Shown: positions 1-5,213 of the stretch, in pieces
Numbering within the stretch: position 1 is the first letter of the stretch
How the letters are laid out: each line of letters begins with the position of its first letter
Source of the DNA: Pseudomonadota bacterium
GTDB taxonomy: Bacteria > Pseudomonadota > Alphaproteobacteria > Rhizobiales > Xanthobacteraceae
Length of the DNA stretch: 6,150 nucleotides
Direction of reading: 5' to 3'
Assembly: GCA_023435725.1 (NCBI GenBank)
Contig: JAEYRD010000016.1
Span: 1-6,150, forward strand
The notes under the pieces: model-generated
What the model was told of the DNA's origin: nothing
Database searches by the model: none
What the model saw: only the letters and a program-made list of their open reading frames with translations
Made by a program: the position numbers and the translations under genes

Positions 1-389
1 CGACTGCCGCGCATGCACAGAGCGCCGATGCCAGCGGCACCTGGCTCACCCAGGCGGGCGACGCGCGCGTAAAGATCAGCAAATGCGGCGCCGGCCTCTG
101 CGGCGTCATCGTCTGGCTCCGCGAACCCTACGACACCGCGACCGGCCAGCCCGCCACCGACAGCAAAAATCCCAATCCCGCGCTCGCCAGGCGTCCGATC
201 ATTGGCTTGCCGTTGTTCAGCGGCATGCAGCCGTCCGGTCCGAGCAAATGGTCGGGCCAGATCTACAATGCCGATGATGGCAGCACCTATGCGAGCAGCG
301 TCAGCGTGAGCGGCGCAGACTCGCTGCGGGTCGAGGGCTGCGTCGGCGCACTCTGCGGCGGCGAGACCTGGACGCGCGCGGGGCGCTGA
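1..389 (+). CDS. DUF2147 family secreted protein (3' part, start outside window)
   Basis: The frame read from base 3 is open to a TGA at 387-389 and gives about 128 residues. It begins with the tail of a signal peptide (TAAHAQS, an AxA-type cleavage site), followed by the usual mature start of the DUF2147 family, SGTWLTQAGDARVKIS. Other family hallmarks are CGAGLCGVIVWLREP, a proline-rich D-x-KNPNP stretch, PIIGLPLFSGM, the W-S-G-QIYNADDGSTY strand and a final GCVGALCGGETWTR. Two CxxxxC pairs (CGAGLC near the start, CVGALC near the end) could form disulfides in the periplasm. Family members are usually about 140-160 residues, so only roughly 20 N-terminal residues are missing. The family's biochemical function is not established, and periplasmic location is inferred from the signal peptide remnant. 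The gene converges on the DUF3095 gene, whose stop lies 74 nt away. Confidence 0.9.
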   Translation, partial: TAAHAQSADASGTWLTQAGDARVKISKCGAGLCGVIVWLREPYDTATGQPATDSKNPNPALARRPIIGLPLFSGMQPSGPSKWSGQIYNADDGSTYASSVSVSGADSLRVEGCVGALCGGETWTRAGR

Positions 390-390
390 C

Positions 391-451
391 GGGCTCTCGT
401 GTCCCGGACGCGATGCGGCGCGAAGCGCTGCTTCGCAGAGCCGGGCACGAA
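391..451. repeat. Palindromic intergenic repeat, possible bidirectional terminator
   Basis: This element fills the gap between two convergent genes. Outer arms at 397-407 (TCGTGTCCCGG) and 441-450 (CCGGGCACGA) pair with a single bulged base. Inside is a perfect 7-bp hairpin: GCGAAGC at 420-426, loop gct, GCTTCGC at 430-436. The sequence resembles a palindromic repeat I recall as very common between genes in Bradyrhizobium genomes; that is memory, not a search. Its position suits a shared terminator for the DUF2147 and DUF3095 genes, but no T-run follows on either strand, so intrinsic termination is unproven. Confidence 0.65.
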
Positions 452-463
452 AGTGACATTACA

Positions 464-1603
464 TCACATCGCCTTCAATGCCGTTGCCGCCGAGGCGTAA
501 CCGCCTCGTGCGCCGTCGATGAAGTGCACATGGTCGCTGCGCAGCGCCGACGGCGTGAAGCAGGTCATCATCGCGGCATCCTGCCGATGTAGCCCGTAGC
601 GCACGACGCCGTCGCGCGCAGCCGATGCGAGACGACCGCTGAGGGCGCGCTCGAGCTCCGGCGTGCAGTCGAGGATCATGCGCAGGCCGTCGTCATATTT
701 GCGGAAGTCCGAGTTCTCGACGAGCTGGCGCTTGTAGATCTTTGGCATGAAGCCGCCGACGTTGAGGTCGAAACGCATGATCAGATAGACGAACAGCGTG
801 TAGGCCAGCACGCGGACGCGACGCGTGAACAGCGAACCACCGCGCCTGGTGCGGGCCTCATAATCCAGCCCCTGCGGCGGCCATTTCAGCGGCGGCCCCT
901 GCAGGGGCACCGGGCGGGCGCCATCCGGGCTGCGCTCGACGAGGTGGATGATATCCTCGATCACCGTGCGAAAGGCCCGCGGGTCGGCGCCGCGGGCCGG
1001 CATCACCAGCACCGACAGGATCAGGCCGCGCGAAGCCGGAATCACTTCGAACCGGCAGGACAGGCCGGAGAGATCGGGCTGAGTGCCGGCGGGCGCTTCC
1101 GCGACCGCAAACTCGCCGCGCTTCATCGCGGCGTCAGCCCAGGCGAGCCCGCCGCCGGAGAACATCGCATAGGATAGATTGGCTGACGGACCGAAGCGCG
1201 CGACGCGCACGTCAAGACCTTGCGCGCGGATGGCGTTCACCGGCACCAGCGCAACGCGCATCTTCAGATCGAGATCTTCCCGTACCCAGGTCGCGGTCGC
1301 GGCAAGGGCCTCGCGGGCGGCCACGACATCGTGAGGCGCGACCGCAAAGCTCGCGCCGTCGCCGCCGAACACGAAGGGGAATTCCCGCCCCTCCAACGCA
1401 TTGGTCACGGACGCGATCACGGCGGCACCGGCCATGTTGACCGCCTTGTAACGCTGCGCCGCGATCGCCTTGGTAGAATCGACGATGTCGGCGACACCGA
1501 TGCTCCAGTCGTCCGGGAGCGACGAATAGAGCACGGGGTCCATCAGGCTGGCGAAGCCGCGGAAGACCGGAATGCCGCCGTAAAAGGATTCGCCTGATGT
1601 CAT
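464..1603 (-). CDS. DUF3095 family protein, divergent class III nucleotide-cyclase-like
   Basis: The 379-residue product (from ATG at 1603) matches DUF3095 along its whole length: FYGGIPVFRGFASLMDP (7-23), LPDDWSIGVADIVDSTKAI (29-47), FPFVFGGDGASFAV (75-88), ANLSYAMFSGGGLAWADAAM (141-160), and a C-terminal part with DGLRMILDC, VRYGLHRQDAAMMTCF and HVHFIDGARGGYASAATALKA (359-378). The ADIVDST segment (D39) and GGDG (D82) resemble the two metal-binding aspartates of class III adenylyl/guanylyl cyclases. The expected transition-state N-x3-R signature is not intact near N142, so any cyclase activity would be atypical. A short hydrophobic stretch at 265-276 (VLAYTLFVYLIM) may be buried or membrane-associated. 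An upstream ATG at 1690 adds 29 residues unlike the family, so ATG 1603 was chosen, although no strong Shine-Dalgarno precedes it. No partner gene sits in an operon with it. Family assignment is firm; the molecular role is unknown. Confidence 0.88.
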   Translation of the reverse strand: MTSGESFYGGIPVFRGFASLMDPVLYSSLPDDWSIGVADIVDSTKAIAAQRYKAVNMAGAAVIASVTNALEGREFPFVFGGDGASFAVAPHDVVAAREALAATATWVREDLDLKMRVALVPVNAIRAQGLDVRVARFGPSANLSYAMFSGGGLAWADAAMKRGEFAVAEAPAGTQPDLSGLSCRFEVIPASRGLILSVLVMPARGADPRAFRTVIEDIIHLVERSPDGARPVPLQGPPLKWPPQGLDYEARTRRGGSLFTRRVRVLAYTLFVYLIMRFDLNVGGFMPKIYKRQLVENSDFRKYDDGLRMILDCTPELERALSGRLASAARDGVVRYGLHRQDAAMMTCFTPSALRSDHVHFIDGARGGYASAATALKAM

Positions 1604-1771
1604 CGGGTAATGCCGGATGGTTGGGACGCGCGTTCGAAATACGTGACAGGATGGATCCGGGTTCGCCGGCCGGCGCGCCCTTTCAATCATTGGCCGAAAG
1701 CGGCCCCGACAACAAGATGATGCGCGCTGCGATGCCGCAGCCGGTCATTGATCGGCATCAAATGCAGGGAC

Positions 1772-1778
1772 GGAGGGG
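1772..1778 (+). promoter_or_regulatory. Strong Shine-Dalgarno-like site upstream of a mini-ORF
   Basis: GGAGGGG lies 5 nt before an ATG at 1784 (7 nt counted from the GGAGG core). That ATG opens a 32-codon frame ending in TGA at 1880-1882, out of frame with the ribbon-helix-helix gene and overlapping its 5' end. The same site could also serve a TTG at 1788, which is in frame with that gene and would add nine residues. Whether either start is used cannot be decided from the sequence alone. Confidence 0.4.
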
Positions 1779-1800
1779 CAGCTATGATTGAGCTATCTTC

Positions 1801-1807
1801 AGGGGGG
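1801..1807 (+). promoter_or_regulatory. Ribosome binding site that fixes the start of the RHH-like gene
   Basis: AGGGGGG is followed after 7 nt by the ATG at 1815. This is good spacing and supports the ATG over the in-frame TTG at 1788. Confidence 0.65.
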
Positions 1808-1814
1808 ACGCGGG

Positions 1815-2201
1815 ATGATCGAAGTGCCCGACTTCGGCAACAAGGACTCCACCGCTCCGGCGCGGCGCCGCACGAGGCTTGATCCGGTTAGCGCGGTCAA
1901 GATGCCGGAAGGGCTGACTGCGGCCGTCGATACCTGGGCCGAAGCCCATCGCCTGTCGCGCTCGGATGCGATCTGCAAGCTGGTCGAGCTGGGCCTCAGG
2001 ATCGCACCCCCGGCACTCACGTCAGCGCAGCCGACCGTCTCGGATGCCAGCAGGATCGAGGAACTGGCGGTGCACGAGATCAAGGAGCTGCTCGATCCCG
2101 CCCTGCCGGCCGACGAACGCGAGCGCCGCATCCGCCGCCTCACCGAGGGGCCGCCGGAATTTTCACACGAACGGATCGACCTGCCGAAGCATCGGTCGTG
2201 A
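1815..2201 (+). CDS. Small ribbon-helix-helix-like hypothetical protein
   Basis: The product has 128 residues. A basic N-terminal tail (PARRRTRLD, 15-23) leads into SAVKMPEGLTAAVDTWAEAH (26-45) and LSRSDAICKLVELGLRI (47-63). This is the strand / helix / turn / helix order of CopG/Arc-type ribbon-helix-helix DNA-binding domains: a short strand, a PEGL turn, an amphipathic helix, a 'SRSDAI' helix cap, then a hydrophobic helix. The C-terminal part (80-128) is charged and probably helical (IEELAVHEIKELLDPALPAD, then an ERERRIRRL segment), of unknown function. Such domains usually dimerise to bind operators, so a transcriptional regulator or antitoxin-like protein is plausible, but no toxin gene accompanies it. 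The start at 1815 is chosen because of the AGGGGGG site 7 nt upstream. The DNA-binding role is inferred from the fold pattern only. Confidence 0.75.
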   Translation: MIEVPDFGNKDSTAPARRRTRLDPVSAVKMPEGLTAAVDTWAEAHRLSRSDAICKLVELGLRIAPPALTSAQPTVSDASRIEELAVHEIKELLDPALPADERERRIRRLTEGPPEFSHERIDLPKHRS

Positions 2202-2214
2202 ATGCGCCTCTAAG

Positions 2215-2259
2215 GCATGATCCGGAAAAGTGTGAAGCGGTTTTCCGGAAGGATCATGC
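2215..2259. repeat. Palindromic intergenic repeat, Rhizobiales GCATGATCC type
   Basis: GCATGATCC (2215-2223) pairs perfectly with GGATCATGC (2251-2259). Inside that, GGAAAA (2224-2229) pairs with TTTTCC (2241-2246), leaving a 4-nt GGAA bulge on the 3' side and an 11-nt loop. I recall this palindrome (GCATGATCCGGAAAA... TTTTCCGGA) as dispersed in many copies in Bradyrhizobium and related Rhizobiales. It begins 13 nt after the stop of the RHH-like gene and may act as its transcript end or stabiliser. Confidence 0.75.
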
Positions 2260-2271
2260 TCAAACAATAAC

Positions 2272-2314
2272 CTAAAGCGCGATGACGATTCATCCTACTC
2301 TCATCGCGCTTTAG
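2272..2314. repeat. 14-bp perfect inverted repeat, candidate terminator
   Basis: CTAAAGCGCGATGA at 2272-2285 is the exact reverse complement of TCATCGCGCTTTAG at 2301-2314, with a 15-nt loop (2286-2300). It lies 12 nt after the GCATGATCC palindrome, and the two form a compact 100-bp block between a plus-strand gene and a possible minus-strand gene. The CTTTAG end gives only a three-base T tract, so a Rho-independent terminator is possible but not typical. The AAAGCGCGATGA motif is also one I recall from Bradyrhizobium intergenic regions. Confidence 0.7.
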
Positions 2315-2401
2315 CGCATCTTCGAGCGAGGCGGATACCGGTTGGCGCAAAGAGAATGTGTCAAGACCAGTATCCAGCGTTCCATCGGAACGGAATTGGC
2401 T

Positions 2402-2611
2402 CTAGTGCAGCTTCTCGTCCTGAGGCTTGCGCAGGGCATCCAGAGACGCATCGTGACAGCCGACCAGCCGAACGAATTGCTGCGGATACATCTCGTAACC
2501 GTGGCCACCGGAATTCTGATGCGCCATCGGCGGGCAACGGACATCACCCGGCTCAACGTGCGATTGCTCGGTACGGCCTTGGCTTGAGGCGGTCATGTCT
2601 GGTGTGGTCAT
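2402..2611 (-). CDS. Possible small hypothetical protein (69 aa)
   Basis: This frame runs from ATG at 2611 to TAG at 2402-2404. An AGGGTG Shine-Dalgarno-like site (2618-2623, minus strand) lies 6 nt before the ATG. Third codon positions are mostly G or C, as expected for a real gene here. The protein is hydrophilic, with no signal peptide or membrane segment. It holds a PPMAHQNSGGHGYEMYPQQF segment and ends VRLVGCHDASLDALRKPQDE plus KLH. An in-frame TTG at 2656 would add 15 residues but has no obvious ribosome site. Competing plus-strand frames over the same region look less gene-like. I recognise no family, and it may not be expressed. Confidence 0.45.
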   Translation of the reverse strand: MTTPDMTASSQGRTEQSHVEPGDVRCPPMAHQNSGGHGYEMYPQQFVRLVGCHDASLDALRKPQDEKLH

Positions 2612-2682
2612 GGACTGCACCCTGTCGATTAGGGCAGATCGATTGACGTAACCCAACCGATTGCAGACTATCTTACGACCAA

Positions 2683-2709
2683 ATCCGGCTGAATGTCATT
2701 GAGCCGGAT
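2683..2709 (-). terminator. Near-perfect palindrome downstream of the SDR gene, candidate terminator
   Basis: ATCCGGCT (2683-2690) pairs with AGCCGGAT (2702-2709), and the intervening 11 nt continue the symmetry (AATG/CATT around one base, after a single G-G mismatch). On the minus strand it starts 28 nt after the SDR stop and is followed by TTTGG, a short U tract at best. Termination of the ACP-ligase-SDR transcript is the likeliest role; an operator for the downstream small gene is the alternative. Confidence 0.5.
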
Positions 2710-2737
2710 CAACGTAATTGTGGCGGCAGAGTTCCGC

Positions 2738-3460
2738 TTACGCCGTATTGCCCGCATCGACCGTGAACACGGTGCCGGTCACGTTGCGGCCGCCCTCCCC
2801 GAGGAGATATTCGACCATGCGCGCGACATCGTCCGTCTCCGGCAGGCGGCGTAGCGCGCTTCGCCCGGCGATGCGCTTGCGGCCCTCGTCGGAGAGATTG
2901 TGCGTGAGTTCGGTATCGATGAAGCCCGGCGCGATCGCGTTCACGGTGATACCGAGCTTGCCGACCTCGCGCGCGAGCGAACGGGTGAAGCCGGTCGCGG
3001 CGGCCTTGGTCGCGCCATAGACCGAGAGACCGTTATAGCCGGTGGTGGCGATGATCGAGGAGATGTTGATGATGCGGCCGGCGCCATCGGCCATCATCTG
3101 CCGCGCGACGTATTTGGTGAGGATGATCGGCGACAGCACATTGAGCTGCACCAGCGCCTCGATCTCCGAATTGTGCATGGTCGCGAGCAGGCCTTCGGTG
3201 CCGAGGCCGGCATTGTTGACGAGGCCGTAGATCGCGCCGAATTCGTCGCGCACCAGCTTGGCGAACGCGGGAATCGCATCGATCACCGCGAGGTCGCAGG
3301 CACGGAAATGCAGGCGGCCCTCGGCCTCGGCAATGGCTGCCTTGAGTTCGTCGCTCTCGCGCCGCGCGGCCGCGATCACGTTGTAGCCGGCGCCAACGAG
3401 GCGCTTTCCGATCGCAAGGCCGATGCCGCGGCTGCCGCCGGTGACGAGAACATTATGCAT
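2738..3460 (-). CDS. SDR-family oxidoreductase, 3-oxoacyl-ACP reductase (FabG)-like
   Basis: This is a complete classical short-chain dehydrogenase of 240 residues, the usual FabG length. The Rossmann glycine motif TGGSRGIG is at 7-14, R33-R34 after the second strand suggests NADPH preference, CDL with D56 contacts the adenine, and NNAG is at 82-85. The catalytic tetrad is N107, S135, Y148 and K152 (Y-x3-K in VYGATKAA), with the PGF motif at 178-180 and a C-terminal FTVDAG. All catalytic residues are intact. The expected reaction is NADPH-dependent reduction of a 3-oxoacyl (or other keto) group on an ACP or CoA thioester in the cytoplasm. Its ATG overlaps the end of the ligase gene by 8 nt, implying translational coupling, so its substrate is probably the acyl group carried by the neighbouring ACP. 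Housekeeping fabG normally sits with fabD and acpP, which are not here, so this is probably a dedicated paralogue. Confidence 0.9.
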   Translation of the reverse strand: MHNVLVTGGSRGIGLAIGKRLVGAGYNVIAAARRESDELKAAIAEAEGRLHFRACDLAVIDAIPAFAKLVRDEFGAIYGLVNNAGLGTEGLLATMHNSEIEALVQLNVLSPIILTKYVARQMMADGAGRIINISSIIATTGYNGLSVYGATKAAATGFTRSLAREVGKLGITVNAIAPGFIDTELTHNLSDEGRKRIAGRSALRRLPETDDVARMVEYLLGEGGRNVTGTVFTVDAGNTA

Positions 3461-4835
3461 CGGTGCGCGCCAGTTTGCCGGCCGGAGTGACGTCGAGCGC
3501 TTCGACGAAGCGTATCACCGCCGGCACCTTGTGCGAGGCGAGCTGCGCGCGGCACTGATCCAGGATCTGGCCGCGGATCTCCTTCGCCCGCGCCGGATCG
3601 GTGCCGTCGGCGAGGATCACGTCGGCGACGACGATGCCGCCGGTGATCGGGCTGCGGCGCGATTTGGCCCGCGACATCCGCACGTCGGGATGGCGGTTGA
3701 TCACTGCCTCGATCTCCTCGGGATGAACCTTCAGCCCGCCGATATTGATGATGCCGCCGCGGCGACCCACGAAATAGTAACGGTCGCCGCGCAATTCGAC
3801 GATATCGCCGCTGTCGACAAACCCGTCATCATCAGTGAGCGCGGCGGCATTGTGGCCAATGTAGGCGTGCGCGGTACGCGTCGAACGGATGCGCAGCGAG
3901 CCGTCGACGACCTTCATCTCGACGCCATTGCGATTTCCGAGATAGTCGGCCGGGAAGCCTTCGAGCCCGTCATTGACTGCGAAGCCGACGCCGGCCTCGG
4001 TCGAGGCATAGGCGTGCCCGACGGACGAATGGGGGAACGCCGCCTTCAGGCCGTCGAGCACCGCCTGGTCCGCGATCTCGCCGGAGAGGCGGACATAGCG
4101 CGGCGCGAACTTCGCGGCCGAGCCGCTCATCAGCAGTTTGCGCCAGTGCGAGGGGGTGCCGGAGATGTGGGAAACCGCGCGCGCATTCAGCCGTGCGACG
4201 TGATCGGCGAGCGCCTCGTGCGGGTCCGACAATACCATCGAACCGCCAGAGAGAATGGCGCGGAGAAAGATCTGCAAGCCGCCATAGCGGCGGATGTCGT
4301 AGAACGTCGCCCATACCGGCGCGGGTCCCTTCGCAGGACCTTCGGCGACGATGGCACCCGTGAGCGCTTCCAACGTGTGGCCGACGATTTTCGGTACGCC
4401 TGAGGTGCCCGAAGTGAGCATCAGCCAATCGGTGGCGCGCTCGGTCCTGGCCGGCACAGCGGCTTCGGGAGGCAATTGCGCGGTGACGACCAGCGCGATG
4501 CCGGTATCGGCCCAGCGACCGGGCTCGTCGGTGACGACGGCATCGATCCCGGCATCCGCGATCAACGCGTCGAGATGCGCCGGATTGAGATCCGGCGGAC
4601 ACAGCAGCATGCGACGGGCGATGCCGTCGAGCTCGATCATGGCAAGGCCGGAGCGGAGCTGGTCGGACAGTTTCAGCAGGACCGCGCGGCCGGACAATTC
4701 ACGCAGGCGCCCGCCAAGGACCGTCCGCGAGAGGATATCCGTCTGCAAAACGCAATCATGCGCGTCCGACAACGTGCGGCCCGTCAGCTCCGCGCCGAGA
4801 TGGTCGCGGAGCGCAAAGATCTCACGCGGGGACAT
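3453..4835 (-). CDS. Stand-alone adenylate-forming acyl-ACP/acyl-CoA ligase
   Basis: The product has 460 residues and belongs to the ANL (AMP-binding) superfamily. Motifs in order: the phosphate-binding loop LTSGTSGVPK (140-149), the YASTEAG adenine/aryl motif (276-282), DSGDI (341-345) with the ribose-binding aspartate, GRRGGIINIGGLKVHPEEIE (357-376) marking the hinge and start of the C-terminal subdomain, and PAGK (451-454), whose lysine drives adenylation. The expected reaction is ATP-dependent activation of a carboxylic acid to an acyl-AMP, then transfer to a phosphopantetheine thiol on CoA or ACP. It is shorter than most family members (500-550 residues), mainly at the N terminus. Its ATG lies inside the 3' end of the ACP gene (14-nt overlap) and no strong ribosome site is visible, suggesting coupled translation. 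The frame is open upstream to 5045, but that part is the ACP gene read in another frame. Being paired with an ACP makes loading that ACP the leading hypothesis; acyl-CoA formation is the alternative. The substrate cannot be predicted by eye. Confidence 0.88.
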   Translation of the reverse strand: MSPREIFALRDHLGAELTGRTLSDAHDCVLQTDILSRTVLGGRLRELSGRAVLLKLSDQLRSGLAMIELDGIARRMLLCPPDLNPAHLDALIADAGIDAVVTDEPGRWADTGIALVVTAQLPPEAAVPARTERATDWLMLTSGTSGVPKIVGHTLEALTGAIVAEGPAKGPAPVWATFYDIRRYGGLQIFLRAILSGGSMVLSDPHEALADHVARLNARAVSHISGTPSHWRKLLMSGSAAKFAPRYVRLSGEIADQAVLDGLKAAFPHSSVGHAYASTEAGVGFAVNDGLEGFPADYLGNRNGVEMKVVDGSLRIRSTRTAHAYIGHNAAALTDDDGFVDSGDIVELRGDRYYFVGRRGGIINIGGLKVHPEEIEAVINRHPDVRMSRAKSRRSPITGGIVVADVILADGTDPARAKEIRGQILDQCRAQLASHKVPAVIRFVEALDVTPAGKLARTDA

Positions 4836-5067
4836 TTTCGTAGGCCCGCACGAAATCGCCCACGGTGGCGGGGAACGCTGCGTCCTCGGAAATGGTGAAG
4901 GGGTCGACGCCGATCTCGTCTTCGAGGCGCGCAACCAGGATCGCGAAGGCGAGCGAGTCGAAGCCCGTCTCGTGCAGGGACAGATCGTCCGAGAGTTCGG
5001 GAAGCGTGACGTGCTGCTCTTTGGCGATCTGCTTGATCGCTTCAATAACCTTAGACCTTACCGACAT
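4822..5067 (-). CDS. Stand-alone acyl carrier protein
   Basis: The protein has 81 residues, the typical ACP size. It shows the four-helix ACP pattern: VRSKVIEAIKQIAKEQ (3-18), a loop with LPELSDDLSL, then ETGFDSLAFAILVARLEDEI (33-52) containing the phosphopantetheine site D37-S38-L39, and a C-terminal helix VGDFVRAYENV. The motif is GFDSL rather than the GADSL of primary-metabolism AcpP, and is more like specialised ACPs and carrier domains of biosynthetic clusters. It needs activation by a phosphopantetheinyl transferase encoded elsewhere. ATG 5067 was chosen because homology-like sequence begins there; an ATG at 5130 would add 21 non-ACP residues without a ribosome site. It is the first gene of the ACP-ligase-SDR unit, 146 nt after the upstream synthetase gene, with a candidate operator in that gap. 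Confidence 0.9.
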   Translation of the reverse strand: MSVRSKVIEAIKQIAKEQHVTLPELSDDLSLHETGFDSLAFAILVARLEDEIGVDPFTISEDAAFPATVGDFVRAYENVPA

Positions 5068-5140
5068 GGCTGGCTCGCTTCTTGTTATCGATCGTTCGTG
5101 TTGCGGCGGCTCTTGATGACCGCCTCCCATGGCCGTGTTG

Positions 5141-5159
5141 TTTACCCGACAGAGGTAAA
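5141..5159. promoter_or_regulatory. Candidate operator palindrome upstream of the ACP operon
   Basis: TTTACC (5141-5146) and GGTAAA (5154-5159) form a perfect 6-bp inverted repeat around a 7-bp spacer, 19 bp in all. It is centred about 83 nt upstream of the ACP start codon, in an AT-richer stretch. Size and symmetry fit a dimeric repressor site (TetR-like or similar), but no regulator gene is in the window and no -35/-10 pair could be assigned with confidence. The regulatory role is inferred. Confidence 0.4.
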
Positions 5160-5166
5160 TGGCTTC

Positions 5167-5191
5167 TTGGACAATTCAGATAAAATTGGAC
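5167..5191. repeat. Short direct repeat TTGGAC, 19 bp apart, in promoter gap
   Basis: TTGGAC occurs at 5167-5172 and again at 5186-5191, 19 bp start to start, which is close to two helical turns. It sits in the AT-rich gap just upstream of the TTTACC palindrome relative to the minus-strand ACP operon. It could be tandem half-sites for an activator, or coincidence given the six-base length. Confidence 0.25.
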
Positions 5192-5213
5192 CTATCTCCG
5201 CATTTTCGCGCGG

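Larger units (their letters stand above)
1604..1814. other. Divergent intergenic region, DUF3095 / RHH-like gene
   Basis: About 210 nt separate the two divergent start codons and must hold both promoters. I could not identify convincing -35/-10 pairs. A small perfect hairpin is present (GGCCG 1692-1696, loop aaag, CGGCC 1701-1705). Two purine-rich ribosome-binding-like stretches lie at the right edge (1772-1778 and 1801-1807) and are described separately. If the DUF3095 gene instead starts at 1690, this region shrinks to 124 nt. Confidence 0.4.

Noticed and set aside
1220..1597. 125-residue plus-strand open frame
   Set aside because: Antisense to the DUF3095 gene; Arg/His/Gly-rich shadow frame.
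1604..1690. 29-residue N-terminal extension of the DUF3095 protein
   Set aside because: The extension does not resemble the family, whose members normally begin just before the FYGG(I/L)PVF segment; not strictly excluded, since neither start has a strong ribosome site.
1799..2143. 114-residue minus-strand open frame
   Set aside because: Antisense to the RHH-like gene, which has a clear ribosome site and domain pattern; Ser/Arg-rich composition.
2342..2646. Two overlapping plus-strand small open frames
   Set aside because: One needs a TTG start, neither has a convincing ribosome site, and the minus-strand frame over the same region looks more gene-like.
2900..3490. 196-residue plus-strand open frame
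   Set aside because: Antisense to the well-supported SDR gene, with low-complexity Arg/Asp/Gly composition.
3423..4403. 326-residue plus-strand open frame
   Set aside because: Antisense to the ligase and SDR start; Asp/Arg/Ala-rich composition typical of shadow frames in high-GC DNA and no recognisable domain.
4836..5045. In-frame N-terminal extension of the acyl ligase giving a 530-residue protein
   Set aside because: The extra 70 residues are Ser/Arg/Pro-rich and are the ACP gene read in the wrong frame; the ATG at 4835 begins ligase-like sequence.
2738..5067. Housekeeping fatty-acid synthesis (fab) cluster
   Set aside because: fabD, fabF and the GADSL-type AcpP are absent and an acyl ligase lies between ACP and reductase, so this is not the canonical operon.
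5068..5130. 21-residue N-terminal extension of the ACP
   Set aside because: ACPs of this size start close to the first helix; the upstream ATG has no ribosome site and the extra residues are Gly/His/Pro-rich.
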